Source of the DNA: Lepisosteus oculatus
Taxonomy: Eukaryota; Chordata; Actinopteri; Semionotiformes; Lepisosteidae
Length of the DNA: 64,000 bases
Assembly (NCBI RefSeq): GCF_040954835.1
Contig: NC_090704.1
Coordinates: 41,668,979-41,732,978, forward strand
Reading direction: 5' to 3'
Shown: positions 43,601-55,033 of the stretch, piece by piece
How the letters are laid out: each line of letters starts with the position of its first letter
Position numbering within the stretch: the stretch's first letter is position 1
The notes under the pieces: model-generated
What the model saw: only the letters and a program-made list of their open reading frames with translations
The model's database searches: none
What the model was told of the DNA's origin: nothing
Translations under genes and position numbers: made by a program

Positions 43601-46600
43601 CGGAATGCCGATGGCTCTGTGTTCTGGAAATCCAGCTGTGGAGCACAGCTGGCGTGCCCTTTTGCGAATACAGATTGGCTCGCAGAGGGGTCTGGCGAAG
43701 AGCTGCACTAAAATGTTAAAGAGAGAGGCTGTAATGAAATGCGGATCGACAGCAGTAATAAAGCAGGGATTTTCCTCGAGCCATGTGACCGTGAGCCACC
43801 GTTTTTTTCCGGAAAATGACAAATGTGTTCACTCCCGCTGTTAGAAAGTGTGCGCTGTTACACATGGCCCTTCCTCACCGTGCCCTACCCACCACTCGCC
43901 CGGCTGATGTCTGATGTAGGAGCTGCCACGCACTTGGCAAGTCTCAGCAAAGTCAAAAACGGTGTTTCTTGTCCTTATCCCCTCAAGTGTGTTAATGCGT
44001 CAGCCCCGGTCATGCTTTCGTTGGGAGTTATTAGCTCCTGTGCTCTGCTTCGTACAGTGGAACACGTCTTTTATCACAGAGTTGAACCTGTCTTGTACGG
44101 TGTGATTTCCGTATATCAGCACAAAGAGTTCCACCTGTCTTTTGTCTTCTGTTGAATTAGAAAGCATTATATAGTCATCTGTACAGTGAACTCTCACTTA
44201 CGGGACAGCAGCCTCTGTCAGGCAGCACATAAAAATTGATTTTTTCCTATGTTAAACTAAAACTTATGTTCTTACTGCATGTACAACTCAGACTGGTACA
44301 GTAGTTTTGAATTATGTGCAGCCCAGCCCAATTTCCTAAAATAGCCCCTGGGCTTTCATTCCAATACATCACGCGGCAAATTCAGAAAACGTTTTTGTGT
44401 TTTGCCCTGGTTAAAATGCGGTGAAGCAGGAGGGAAAAGGGGCGAGGCAGAACTGTCGTACCCAGTCCTAGCTTGCCTCCCGTTGCTTCTTCGAGGATGT
44501 GGCGTGCATTAGGATTCGTGCAGCGGGCTTGGGGGCACGGGAGGGTAGGCAGGGCAAAAACACAGTGAGCCTGAACGGCAGCGTGCACTCAGCCAGCTCA
44601 CAAGGACTGAGCACTATTGCGTTTTAACACGAGGAGGGCTCGCGGCTTCCCAGCTCCTGCCTGCTGCTGCTGCTGCGACGAGCCAGGATCTTGCAAGCTT
44701 CCTCTGTCTTAGCATCTCTGCTGAGTCAGAATCCGCTGGTCAGCCAGGGGGGCTTCCCGCTGACGGCACTGGAATACTGGGAAGCAAGCGATTCGGCACT
44801 GGATTGTGGAAATAACCCCCTCCCCCAGACACAACTAATGAAACCCATCAGCGAAGCACCTCCATCACTACTCACTCTGGGCCTTTCTGCCTCTGATCAG
44901 GCCAGGGCTGTAGTGACAGGCTCACCGCCACTCCAGCTGTGGGATTCCTGCCGTCCGGACTGGCGTGGGGGAGGGGCCGCAGTGGAGGGAAGGTGACAGG
45001 CATATGGGAGGAGGGGGGGGGGGGTAGGGGCTTCAGTAGTTGATTAATAGCCCCTGAGCTGCTGGCAGACAGAGGAGCAGTGTAAATAATTGAAAGTTCA
45101 AAGTAAAGGGTGCCAGGACCGGCACAGGGGGATGATGGATGAACACAGGAGCTACTTACAGCCCCGACAGCTCTCTGAGAGAATTCCTCTGGGCTGAGTC
45201 TGCAGGAGCGTCTGTGTGACTGTGCTAGCTCTGCGCTCATGTGCACAGCGGGCAGTCAGTCATTCCCCTAACACCTGCGGAGTATGAAACACCCTCATGC
45301 CATTTTTTTTTTTCCACAGGGCTTCAGGACCCAATCGATGCTGTGGGGGTTTGAATTCCGAACAGGGCAGCGCGTTGAGACACAGGGGGGCGTCAGGAGA
45401 CAAATATCTTGACATGGCCCTAGAATAACCGATTTTCTTTTTAACATCCCCATGGATGCGTCACCGCAAGGAACGTCTTCCTGGAAAAGCGCGGACCACT
45501 GTGTTTCACGTCTTTGTGCTCCGATCCAGCCCACCTCTTTATTGAGGCCATCTGACATCTGCAATACTGCTGGACTCGACTGTATTTGCAAGTATAAAGC
45601 TTTTGCTTTGTCATATAACTTATTTAATTTGAAGGAAGTGCAGAAAACATCAGTTAAAATTTTAAGTCTGAATAATTTGTTCTCATGTTGTCTTGATTTA
45701 ATCATTTAGACTGAGCAGACACCTGAGTCAGACCTGTATCTTTGTTTGTCTGAATCTGTGAAATGCCAGCTGATGGAGTTAAATATAGTTCTGGAAGTTA
45801 ACTTTTCTATTTGCACCACATTTGCAAAATGTTCTCAGTATTATACTTCACTTAATTATGCAAAGCCTGTGAATAAAGTCATCACCTGCCTCTTTCACTC
45901 TCACTTAACCAGCTGAAATAACAAGTCTGCTGGAAAACTGCTATGTGGTGCAGAAAGGCTACCAGATTCAAATGTGTATGTTATTCATACTCTAAGAAGA
46001 AGAGGCTAAAAAGTTATCTTTGTAGGTGCATATTATAACAGGTATGTAAGGTTTGTCACCATTATAAAGAAACCTATGCTGATTTGAGAACTTATTAATG
46101 AAGGCGTTGATGAGAGAATGAAGTCTGTCTGTATTTTTCCCCAATCCTCAGGTGCTGCTGTGGTTCATCACCTGGATTTCAAGCATCTCCCTTCTACTGC
46201 AGTTGGAATGTTGTCCCACAGTACTATTTGGAAGCCTGGCACAACCTCATATGGGCTTGTAATGGGGAAATGCCTGCTGGAGAAAATACAGTCATAATAG
46301 TTTGGTCAAAATGTTCTTGTTTTTTGGACCATAGTAACTCTGTTTTCGCAGGTCTTTTTTCTCAAGTTTGTCCACCAGCTGTTTTGGCTTCCAGGCCCAT
46401 GGGAATGCCATGTATTCATGACGTCCTCTGCTCCTTCCTTTCAGCGCTAGCTGATTGACCTGTAGTACGGATGGGGGCATCGGCAGCATTTAGCAACTGG
46501 CATCCGAGCAGCATGGTAATAAAACGGTGATTGTCAGTGGTAATCATGAATGCAATATGGTTTGCGTTAGAGCCCCTAGGCAGGTATCATGATGTCAAAA

Positions 46601-47330
46601 CAGAAGAACGATGCATGACCTAGGAGGGGCTGGTAGCTCAGGTGCTGTCAATAAACAGCCTCACAGGGTCAAAGGTCAGAGGTGTACTGGGACTTACCCT
46701 TTGCCTGCAGGTAGACAAATGGAAAGGAGCCATTCAAGGGTCAGATGTAAAACCCTTCCTCATTAAACAGCTCTCCACATTTTAATCAGTATGAACACTC
46801 CTTCATTCACCCCACAGAGGACAGCTTTTGGACGTAATAACCTGTTCTTTTAAGTAGAGCTGAGCCACAGGGCACTCCAAATACAGCCATGGTACAGAGT
46901 TTTTAAGAGCACTCTTGCTGTGTGCTCCACCAGCCCACTAGGAAATGCATTAGTGAGCTTTTATTTCCTACCTGATGGGCTACAGTATGATCCCATTCCT
47001 GATTTCACTGCCTCTTGTGAAATTAAAGGCTGTCTGTGTGGAAGAAGGGGTAGATCGTGTTGTCTCTGACCGGGATCCACTGCCGTCTCAGAGCTCACGG
47101 GATGATTTATGTGGAAAGTTGGCTTCTCCAGCTGCTGCTGAGCTAAACATGGGTCAGGACATCTCCCTGAAGGGGCTTCCTGGTTTCAGAACCGCACATC
47201 ATTCTTCCCGGCGCAGGCGGGCAGAGCCTGACAGTCACGGCTCTGGGAAAGGGAACACCTGGGATCCTGGCGGAGCTGGTCTCGGTGCCAGGACGGACCC
47301 GCCTCCCGAGACCCTCTCACGTGCAGGAGA

Positions 47331-47357
47331 GGGGGTGGGGGTGGGGGTGGGGGTGGG
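47331..47357 (+). repeat. G-rich (GGGGGT)n tract, G-quadruplex candidate
   Basis: Five consecutive runs of three to five G are separated by single T (GGGGGTGGGGGTGGGGG...). This meets the usual G3+N1-7 quadruplex rule. Confidence 0.85.
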
Positions 47358-48059
47358 AGACGCTGCCTGGAAGATTGGGACCCTCTTGAGCACTGGCAAC
47401 AGCAGGTGAGGAGATATTTATACAGCCCGCGCGAACTACAGCACTGTAAAAGGCAACGTTCACAGCGGAGAAGGAGTATGAGGGATTTATGGAGGGCAGA
47501 GGGATAGTTGCTCCATGCAGGGGGGAGATCCTCAGCCCTCTTGAGGTGGTGGCCCCCAGTGTCTTCCTTTGGACACATGGCAGCTATCATGTCTATCATG
47601 GTTTATAACGGACTTGCAGTTCCCAGTTCCCAGTGAAAAACATACAGCAGGACCCTGTAGACTAGAGTGTTTGTCACCCCTGCTGCTACTGCAGCCCCAC
47701 CTGCGGTGCGCCCATTGACCGATTTTAGTTTTTCATTACGTTTTTTGCCTTGTGGTGGCCCGTTGTACGACTTTGCTTTTGTTCGACCACACAGCTGTGA
47801 GATTGGCAAACTTCTTTAAAAAATCCCTCCGACAGGAAACTGTTTGGCCTTCCTGTTTCCCTCTGTCCTGAGGCTGTGTTTGATAATCTGGCGATTTGCT
47901 CATTTAGAACAGCAGATAATCCCTTAATATTGCTGTACTTAAAGGGTGCAATTAACATGTTCTCTGTGTATGTACTGCAGTCTTCTGTGACTCTTTTTTA
48001 GCTTTATATCTTTTTGCATCACTAGCACCACGCCTGAGAAAAACCAACGTTAATATGCA

Positions 48060-48310
48060 GTGCAGCAATGTGGATTAGCATACAATAACAGAAACTGGAC
48101 ACATGTAGACCTGGCCGCCCAGAGAGGACACAGGCTCAGTGACCACAGCCTGGCCATAGAAACTGGACAGAGGCAGACCTGGCTACTCAGAGAACACAGA
48201 CTGTGCTCCCAATGCCAGCAGGGAGAAGCAGAGCTTCACAACAGGCTGAGTCAGAGCAGCTCTCAATCCTGCTCCTGGGGTTGGAACTCAATAGAGCTAG
48301 CCAGTGTGTG
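48060..48310 (+). mobile_element. LINE RT C-terminal fragment (decayed, internally duplicated)
   Basis: One frame reads 'RQTWLLREHRLCSQCQQGE' then 'AELH', the Cys-rich C-terminal segment found in many fish LINE reverse transcriptases ('CxxC...ELH'). A roughly 65-bp unit starting AGAAACTGGACA is present twice in tandem (about 48090 and 48160). The frame continues only 83 codons and lacks the catalytic domain. Confidence 0.5.
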
Positions 48311-49483
48311 ATCTTCTGTCAGGGAATGAGCCTCTCATACATAACTGTATGTTAAATGTTATTTTTTTCTCATTGTTTCATTGTTACTGCTTGAGCAGCA
48401 TTGTATTTAACCTTTCATGCCAATATGAAATAATGGGTGAAATATTAGAATTTAGGATGGGTAGGAGGAGGGTGGGGATGAAAGTTGGAGCTGAGACAAT
48501 TATTTAGGGAGGTAAAGGAGACTCCAGGGGGGAGAGGGAGACAGGGAGAGGGAGGTGAGCCAACAGACCAACGGGCAGGGAGGGGGGGGGGCAGGAACAC
48601 CGTTTGCAGTGACAGGAGCAGCAGTGAGCTGTTAGGGGGAAAACTTCACACTGAAGCTGGAAACACGGCTGTGCCACTGTGTGTGCGAGTGTGTGAGAGC
48701 CTCTCTCTATCGGTGTGTAGCTGTGTGTTAATGCTAGGCTATCTGGGTGTGACAAGCGGCCTCCTTTAGTATTTGTGCACCAGATATACAATTTCTGACT
48801 GGGGGCTCAGCATCGTTTTGTGTCTTGTGTGTTTGTGTGCGTGCGGCAGTGTTTCTCTGTGTTGGAATGCAAGTCTGTGTGCAAAAGTGCAGTGACAGAA
48901 CAATGCACACGGCTTTATTGCCTCAGAATGCAGTTTTAGTTATGGTATAATAAAATTTTAAGGGCAGTTTAAGTAGCTGTAAGTACTTTTATATCCTGGT
49001 CACAGTTTATTTCAGTAAATTATAATGATATATCTAGGATTGGCATGGCACTATTGAATGTGGTGTTGGAGAGTGAACTGGCAATTTGTTCAAACCTTTG
49101 CAGTCAATTTTTTTGTATTAACAAAAGGGTAAAAGTTTGATTTAAAAAGTTTGTGTTTAAATTTGCTGTCCTATAACAAAGGGTAGTTCTTAGATGCAGT
49201 TTATATTGAAACCTCAATCGGGTGGACCTGCTGCAAAGCTTCAAAGTTACGAAAACAGTGGAAGGGAAGAAAAATGTTTTCCTTTAAAAAAAAAACAACC
49301 CAAACATTGGAACCATTTCACAAGCTAGATACCGAAAGCAAGCCTTTCAGATTTACGGAGTTTCAGAGCTGCAGTAAACTTTGAAACTGTTTTTGCATTG
49401 TGCCTACTGTGTGAACTATACCCTTGCTAACATGAATAATTCAAATGTTTATGGAAAGGATGTGCTATGGGTTCTGCATCCAT
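48311..49483. other. Intergenic, no gene seen
   Basis: A purine-rich stretch lies at 48520-48595 and TG-rich DNA at 48675-48850. No exon is supported. Confidence 0.55.
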
Positions 49484-49742
49484 CCATCCATTTTCTAACT
49501 GCATCATCCAATTCTGGGTCACAGGGGAGCCTATCCCAGCAAGCAACAGGCACAAGGCAGGGTCCAGCCTGGGCAGGACACCAGTCCATCACAGGGCAGA
49601 CAAACGCACACTCACACCAGGGCCAGTTTTCCCAATTATCCTACCAGAATGTGTCTTTGGACTGTGGAAACAGGAGGAAACCGGAGCACTTGGAGGAAAC
49701 TCATGCGAAGATACAAACTCCAGGCTCTGTCTCTGTCCTCCA
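49484..49742 (+). repeat. Dispersed fish repeat, long copy
   Basis: It starts 'CATCCATCCATTTTCTAACT', passes 'GGACACCAGTCCATCACAGG' and 'CACCAGGGCCAGTTTTCCC', and ends near 'GAGGAAACTCATGCGAAG'. It is the reference copy for the shorter pieces in the window. Confidence 0.8.
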
Positions 49743-50659
49743 TAATTATGTCCTTGGGCAGTTTGAAGACATTTTCTTGTAGATAATGGCGGTGAACCTC
49801 ACCCCAAAATGTAATAAAGCTAATAAAAAATATATTAAACATGAAAGGGTAATCCCACTCTTGCTGCAAAACGAAAGAGCTCTATTTTGAAACCAGTTCT
49901 CTGAGGAATGATTGCTGCATATCATGCTTACTGCATAAACCCAGTGTAATTCTCTATTTAAAAATCAGCATCAAAGGGCTTTTGTGAATCCTAAACAAAT
50001 CCTAACTACAGAGAACAAAGCTTGTACTATATTTGAAAGAAATTGCACTTATGTTTTTTTTAAAGAACCCAATATAACATGATTAGAATTGATGCACTGG
50101 AAAAAAAACCCGCAGATCTCCTTCAATGATAAGTTCACCTGTGTTGCAAACCCCAGGCTCTTTTTTACTATTCCAGTTCCTGATTCTGTAAGTGCAATAA
50201 AGCGTTGTCACAATGAGATTAATGAGATAACAATGTACTGGTATTGTAGGCTGAAACAGCTAGCATTCTACAGTTACAGGTACTTCCCCCTCACCGAGAT
50301 TGAGACTTTCAAGACCTTTTCTGCGAACTGATTTCATTGAGCAACTTAAAATGCAATAATGTCCGAACATTATTAAAACCTAAACAACATGGTGCAGTCG
50401 CTGAAAGCACGGCTGGTGAAAATTGGAGTAGCATATCAAAAAAGTTCTCAAAATTGCATTCAAGTCCTACATTTGATGATCGTCTGAGCTGTGGTACAAA
50501 ACCCTTCAGTTGTAGTAACAATAAAAAGAATAGGTTTACAAGCTAAAAAACAAATGACAATAACGGGGTCTCAAGGAGACCCATATCTTACCTTTAAATG
50601 GAGTCCCATACATATGGAGCTCTTGGAATTAAATGCGGTCACTTCACAATCTGAAGTGA
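49743..50659. other. Intergenic spacer between inverted repeat copies
   Basis: AT-rich DNA with no supported exon. It forms the potential loop of an inverted pair. Confidence 0.55.
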
Positions 50660-50965
50660 AATGCAGTTGTCAGCATTGTTGCCTTGTAGGGGCCCTGGGA
50701 TGAATTCTGGACCTGGGGTACTATTTGTGGGGAGTTTGCATGTTCCCCCCAAGCTTGTGTTGGTTTCCTCTGGGTACTCTGGTTTCCTCCCACAGTCCGA
50801 AGACACACTTGTAGGTTAAGTGGCACCGGTGTGAGTGCGTTTGTCCTGTGATGGACTGGCGTCCTGTCCAGGGTGTACCTTGCCTTGCGCCTGTTGTTTT
50901 TCAGGATAGGCTCCGGATCCCCTGCGACCCTGAATTGGATGAAGCAGTTAGAAAAGAAGATCATT
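50660..50965 (-). repeat. Dispersed fish repeat, inverted long copy
   Basis: It is the reverse complement arrangement of the 49.5 kb copy. It contains 'TTTCCTCCCACAGTC', 'CCTGTGATGGACTGGCGTCC' and 'CCCTGCGACCCTGAATTGG', ending in TTAGAAAAG. Confidence 0.8.
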
Positions 50966-51049
50966 TCCATAAATGGTGAAGTATTCATGTTAGCAAGGAT
51001 GTGGTAAGCTCAGTTCACATGGCAGGTACAATGTACAATGTTTCTGGCT

Positions 51050-51165
51050 ATCTGCTCTCGAACTGGTGTCTCATCCAGGGTGTAACCTGCCTTGAGCCCA
51101 TTACTTACCCGGATAGGATCCAGCTCCTGAATTGGAAGAAGTGGTTAGAAAATGGATGGATTGAT
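51050..51165 (-). repeat. Dispersed fish repeat, short inverted copy
   Basis: It holds 'TCATCCAGGGTGTAACCTGC' and ends 'GTGGTTAGAAAATGGATGGA'. It is a more diverged copy of the end of the same family. Confidence 0.7.
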
Positions 51166-54100
51166 GGAGAAATTTTGATACCTCTTGTCAAATCGGGTGG
51201 CATTTTTTATCAACTCCTGTGTCTGCCAAGCGTGACAGGGCATGTGAAGAGAAGTGCTGCTTCAGTGCTCCTGTGAAGCACACATGCATGAGAGGGGTGC
51301 AGACGAGTCAGTTTTTGGTGCAGCGGATCACTAATGCCAACGTGAACAGTACTCTCGCTGCACAGGGTCCTCTTGTCACAGAAACTCCAGAGGCAATGTA
51401 ATTGTGTAATCTGCTTTCAGCGCTACCCTAACCTCTCACAGGGCCGCTCACAACACCCTGCATCAATCAGGGAATATATACATTGCAGCATCTTGTCTAG
51501 TGGTAGGTAGCATGGTTTGGCTTAAGAAAACCCTGCTGTATCACTGGATCTTAGCCCCACCAAGAAGTGCTGGGTGGACCCAAATGTCTGCGTCAGTCAG
51601 CACCTAACATATTACATTTTTCTTCTGGCTGCTGCTTTATAGAGAGAATGAAGGGACAGTCCTGTGGTCTGTGCTGCATTGCCTATGTGGTTGTATCTGA
51701 GCTAACAGTCGACACATTGGGTGTTGATCTCAGGGATGTTTCTCTTGAATGTACTATATGGTCTGTACCACACCTGGCTTTAAAATTTCCTGTTAGAAAC
51801 CTTATGCCTTCTAATCATTATCTGGGGATGTTCCAACTTAATAGCGGACATGAAGCCCAGCTTTAAACCTGTGCTTGTCAGGAGATGGCACGACCAGGCT
51901 GAATGTGATTTAATCCTTGATGTGAAATTGAATTAGAAGTAACACACACAGGCAAATTGCATCTATTACTTAAAAGGGAGGGAGTTGATGGTACAGCATT
52001 CGAACCCCCCCACTCATGTTGCTCAGTGGTGAAATTTATTTTGAATAGGAAAGCTGATGCTACAAAACGATGCCCCCTGAGGGATGGGACAAAGGGGCTG
52101 TTTCCCCACAAAATGTGTTTTAACCCACAGGTGAGAGGCCTGTGGGCAGAAAGAACTGAAGTCAAAGGAATTGACACGAATAATGCAAGGAATGCTGACT
52201 TGCAGATGAATTATGTCGTTTTGTACATCTCAGAGTGGTTAGGAATCCTTAAAATTATATCTCGCACAGATAAATGAGTTTGAATCCTTCGACTAGATCT
52301 GCTTATATTTAAACGTCTGCTTCTTACAGTAGTTTTCTGAAGATTCCAGATGAGCACAAGAATAAACTCTTTATCCTGTTGCCTGTCTAATAAATTAGAT
52401 GTGGTAATGATGCAGGAAAGAAATTGCTGCACATTAAGAGATTTTGTATTGTTTACCCCCATTTTATATATAAATATATTTTTAAGTGTTTGATTTTTTT
52501 TTCTTTTAAAAAGACAGAACACATTTTATTTAAATGGTCTCGGCTGCCTTGCGCGCATAAAAGCACGCGTTTAGTCCTTTTTACAGTGGCTTATAAATGA
52601 CAGCAAAATAGTATTACAGTCTAATAACAACAGCAGTGGCGGAAAGGAAGGAGTGGGGACGGGGGAGTCTGGAGGGGGCGGCGAGGCGGTGGAACGTTAA
52701 TAACATATTTGTGTCGTCGTTCGAATGGCTGCACTCGAACAGCAGGCAAATTAAGCCGTGATGTCTGAGAGCTGGGAACACGTAGAGGAAGCCATTAAAG
52801 ATCACCTGAGGGCTTTAGCGGGAGAAAGGGAGGGAGGAGGAGGGGGGGGGGTGGAGGGGTGGAGCTGCCAATTTACAGCTGTATTTTCTGTCTGGCAACA
52901 ACCGCCACTTCTCTCCGCCCCCCTCCTCTGCTGTGAATCTGCCTTCGCTCAGAGAGTTCCTCCTGTGCACAGGCCTGCCACCAGTGTGGCTGGGACAGGG
53001 GCAGCCGGCTCTGATCCGGAGATTTTTTATAGGAGAGGTTTCATCTCTTCCGATTAGTTTAATGTTCCAGATAATAGAGCTTTTCCTTTAGAGAAACACG
53101 GGCTTTCAACAGCTGGATATACCTGGTTTGGTCTGTGGAAAACCACACCTTAGTATCCTCAGCACTCCTGGCAGGTAATTAGAGCTACAGTTTGTGTTGC
53201 CGGCGCTACTCGGCACGTTAAACTTAGACTGTTGAATTCGACCAATCCAATTAAAAAAATCGGCATTGGTTTTGTGTTCCGAGTTTCTAGCGCCTAGGAG
53301 CAGTTGAAATGAGACCGCTGGGCACAAGCTGTCGGGTCACACTGAATGGAGCTGGCGATGTTGATGAGCTGTCCCTCGGAGGTTCAAGATGGCTGTGCTG
53401 CCCCCCTCCCTCCACTCTGCTCTGGGTTCAGCAGAGAGGCAGGTTTGCGACCTGTCAGCTGATTAACAGCCAATGATGAATGAGTTTTTGAATCCTTTTT
53501 AAACCCAGACACTTCTGGAAGGGTCTGTTTGCCTTCTTCACATCACCACCCACACCTCATTCAGAACCCCCCCCCCCGCCATTCAGGCGAGACGGGGTCG
53601 TTCAGAGGCCAAGACGTTTATGAGGTGAAGGTATTTGCACAGGGCAGCCCCCTCTGAGAGCACAGCCCTGTTGACACAGCACAGCCCGGGCCTGGCTGGA
53701 GTGGGAGTGAAGTGAGTTTAATAGGAGGCTTGTCTTTCCCCAGCCTTGCTTTTGTACTGATGTGCTCCCCAGTCACCCCACCCCATACCACACTGTTCAG
53801 CACTGTAGCCAAGCTCAGCCAGAACTGTGAACACTCTGGGACCCAAAACCACATACCTACTGGTTCGTTGAACCTCCACTAGCTCTCCATAACCTTAAAG
53901 AATATACAGTAGCACACAATTGCTTACTTTCAAGTGCAAGGGATAGTACCTCCTCTTTGCACAGAACTTGTCTCCAAGTGAGTGCTGTGCTTGACTTCTT
54001 GATGCCTCTTTCATAGTTTACTTTTGACATCTGCTCCTAAAAGATGTCTAAAGAGTTTCTGGAAAGTGCCTGAGGCCTGTTGTAATGTACAGGGGGTGCT

Positions 54101-54297
54101 CTAGAGATCTGGTGATTGATGTCGTACACTTGCAGGTTTCGGCTTACGGCACGTCTCAGACTGACCAACTTTAGCTCAAGTCACGACTTGCACAGACCCG
54201 AACTGTATTAAACCCCAGACAACAGCTAGTGGATTATCATTTGGTTGAGGCTTTCATTTTGTGGTAGTGATTATATACCGCAGGCCCCAGGTAAAGT
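51166..54297. other. Intergenic, no gene supported
   Basis: A G-rich tract lies at 52825-52862 and a C11 run at 53567-53577. The 52530-52800 stretch, with several homeodomain-like sites, could be conserved non-coding DNA. No exon is supported. Confidence 0.5.
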
Positions 54298-54450
54298 AGT
54301 AGTAATAAAACCAATAATTCCCTAACACTTATAAAGCACTTTCTGAACACTCCACTCAAAGCACTTTACAGGTAATGGGGACTCTCCTCCACCACCACCA
54401 ATATACAGCACCACCACTTGATATTGAGATGCATAACGCCCCAGACAAGG
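54298..54450 (-). mobile_element. 5S-type SINE 3' end, reverse
   Basis: The minus strand reads 'GGTGGTGGTGGAGGAGAGTC' then 'CCCCATTACCTGTAAAGTGC', 'TTTGAGTGGAGTGTTC' and an 'AGTGCTTTATAAGTGTTAGG' tail. It is the same family as at 425 and 39273. The 5' part is lost or too diverged to follow. Confidence 0.8.
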
Positions 54451-54839
54451 AATGTGTCTTGAAAAGACCACAGCCTACTTCCAATGTCTATTGGTTATCT
54501 CGATAATTTAAAGACTGGAGATTATACTCTCCTTGTAGATGAGTAAATGCTAACTTGCAGTGCTTGACTCTGATATATTAAATGAAAGTGATACCACTTC
54601 ACTGAGCCTTCATGTCAAAACATTGGCATTTAGCATGCTGCTTACTTAGTTAGGGAAGATTCTAGCATTATTTGAAGGTGACTTAAAATGTAGAGCAACA
54701 GGGTGTTCATGAATTCGAAATGATAAACTGATCACCTTGGATTCAGGTGATCACAACAGTCACCCAGGGAGGCAGGCAGTGATGATGTTTGAGTGACACT
54801 CGTCCCGGATTCTAGGTGTGAAGTCATCAGGGCACACAA

Positions 54840-55000
54840 GACACCCCCAGTCCACCCCAGGGGTGCTGAAACCACAGGGTGTCCTGGAGCAACTGGGGTA
54901 AAGTACCTTACTGAAGGCACAACAGCAGTCTGCATTGGGAACTCAAACCCACAACCAGTACAGTCCAGTCAGTTTTGGCTCAAAACTCAAGCTTTTCTAA
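54840..55000 (-). mobile_element. Decayed tRNA-type SINE or related repeat
   Basis: The plus strand shows 'CTGGAGCAACTGGGGTAAAG' then 'TACCTTACTGAAGGCACAAC' and 'GGAACTCAAACCCACAACC', a pattern common in fish genomes. The last part is a reverse B-box-like sequence (minus GGTTTGAGTTCC). It lies just beyond the distal poly(A) candidate of the minus-strand gene. Confidence 0.45.
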
Positions 55001-55033
55001 AATAAATGAATACAACATGTATTTTTTCTTATA

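Larger units (their letters stand above)
39958..48059. other. Intergenic, no gene supported
   Basis: This is 8.1 kb. A C15 run sits at 41351-41365 and a G-run at 45009-45024. The segment 43380-43830 has several clean transcription-factor-type motifs (TAATCGATTA, GGAATGT) and may be an enhancer. No exon is supported. Confidence 0.5.
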
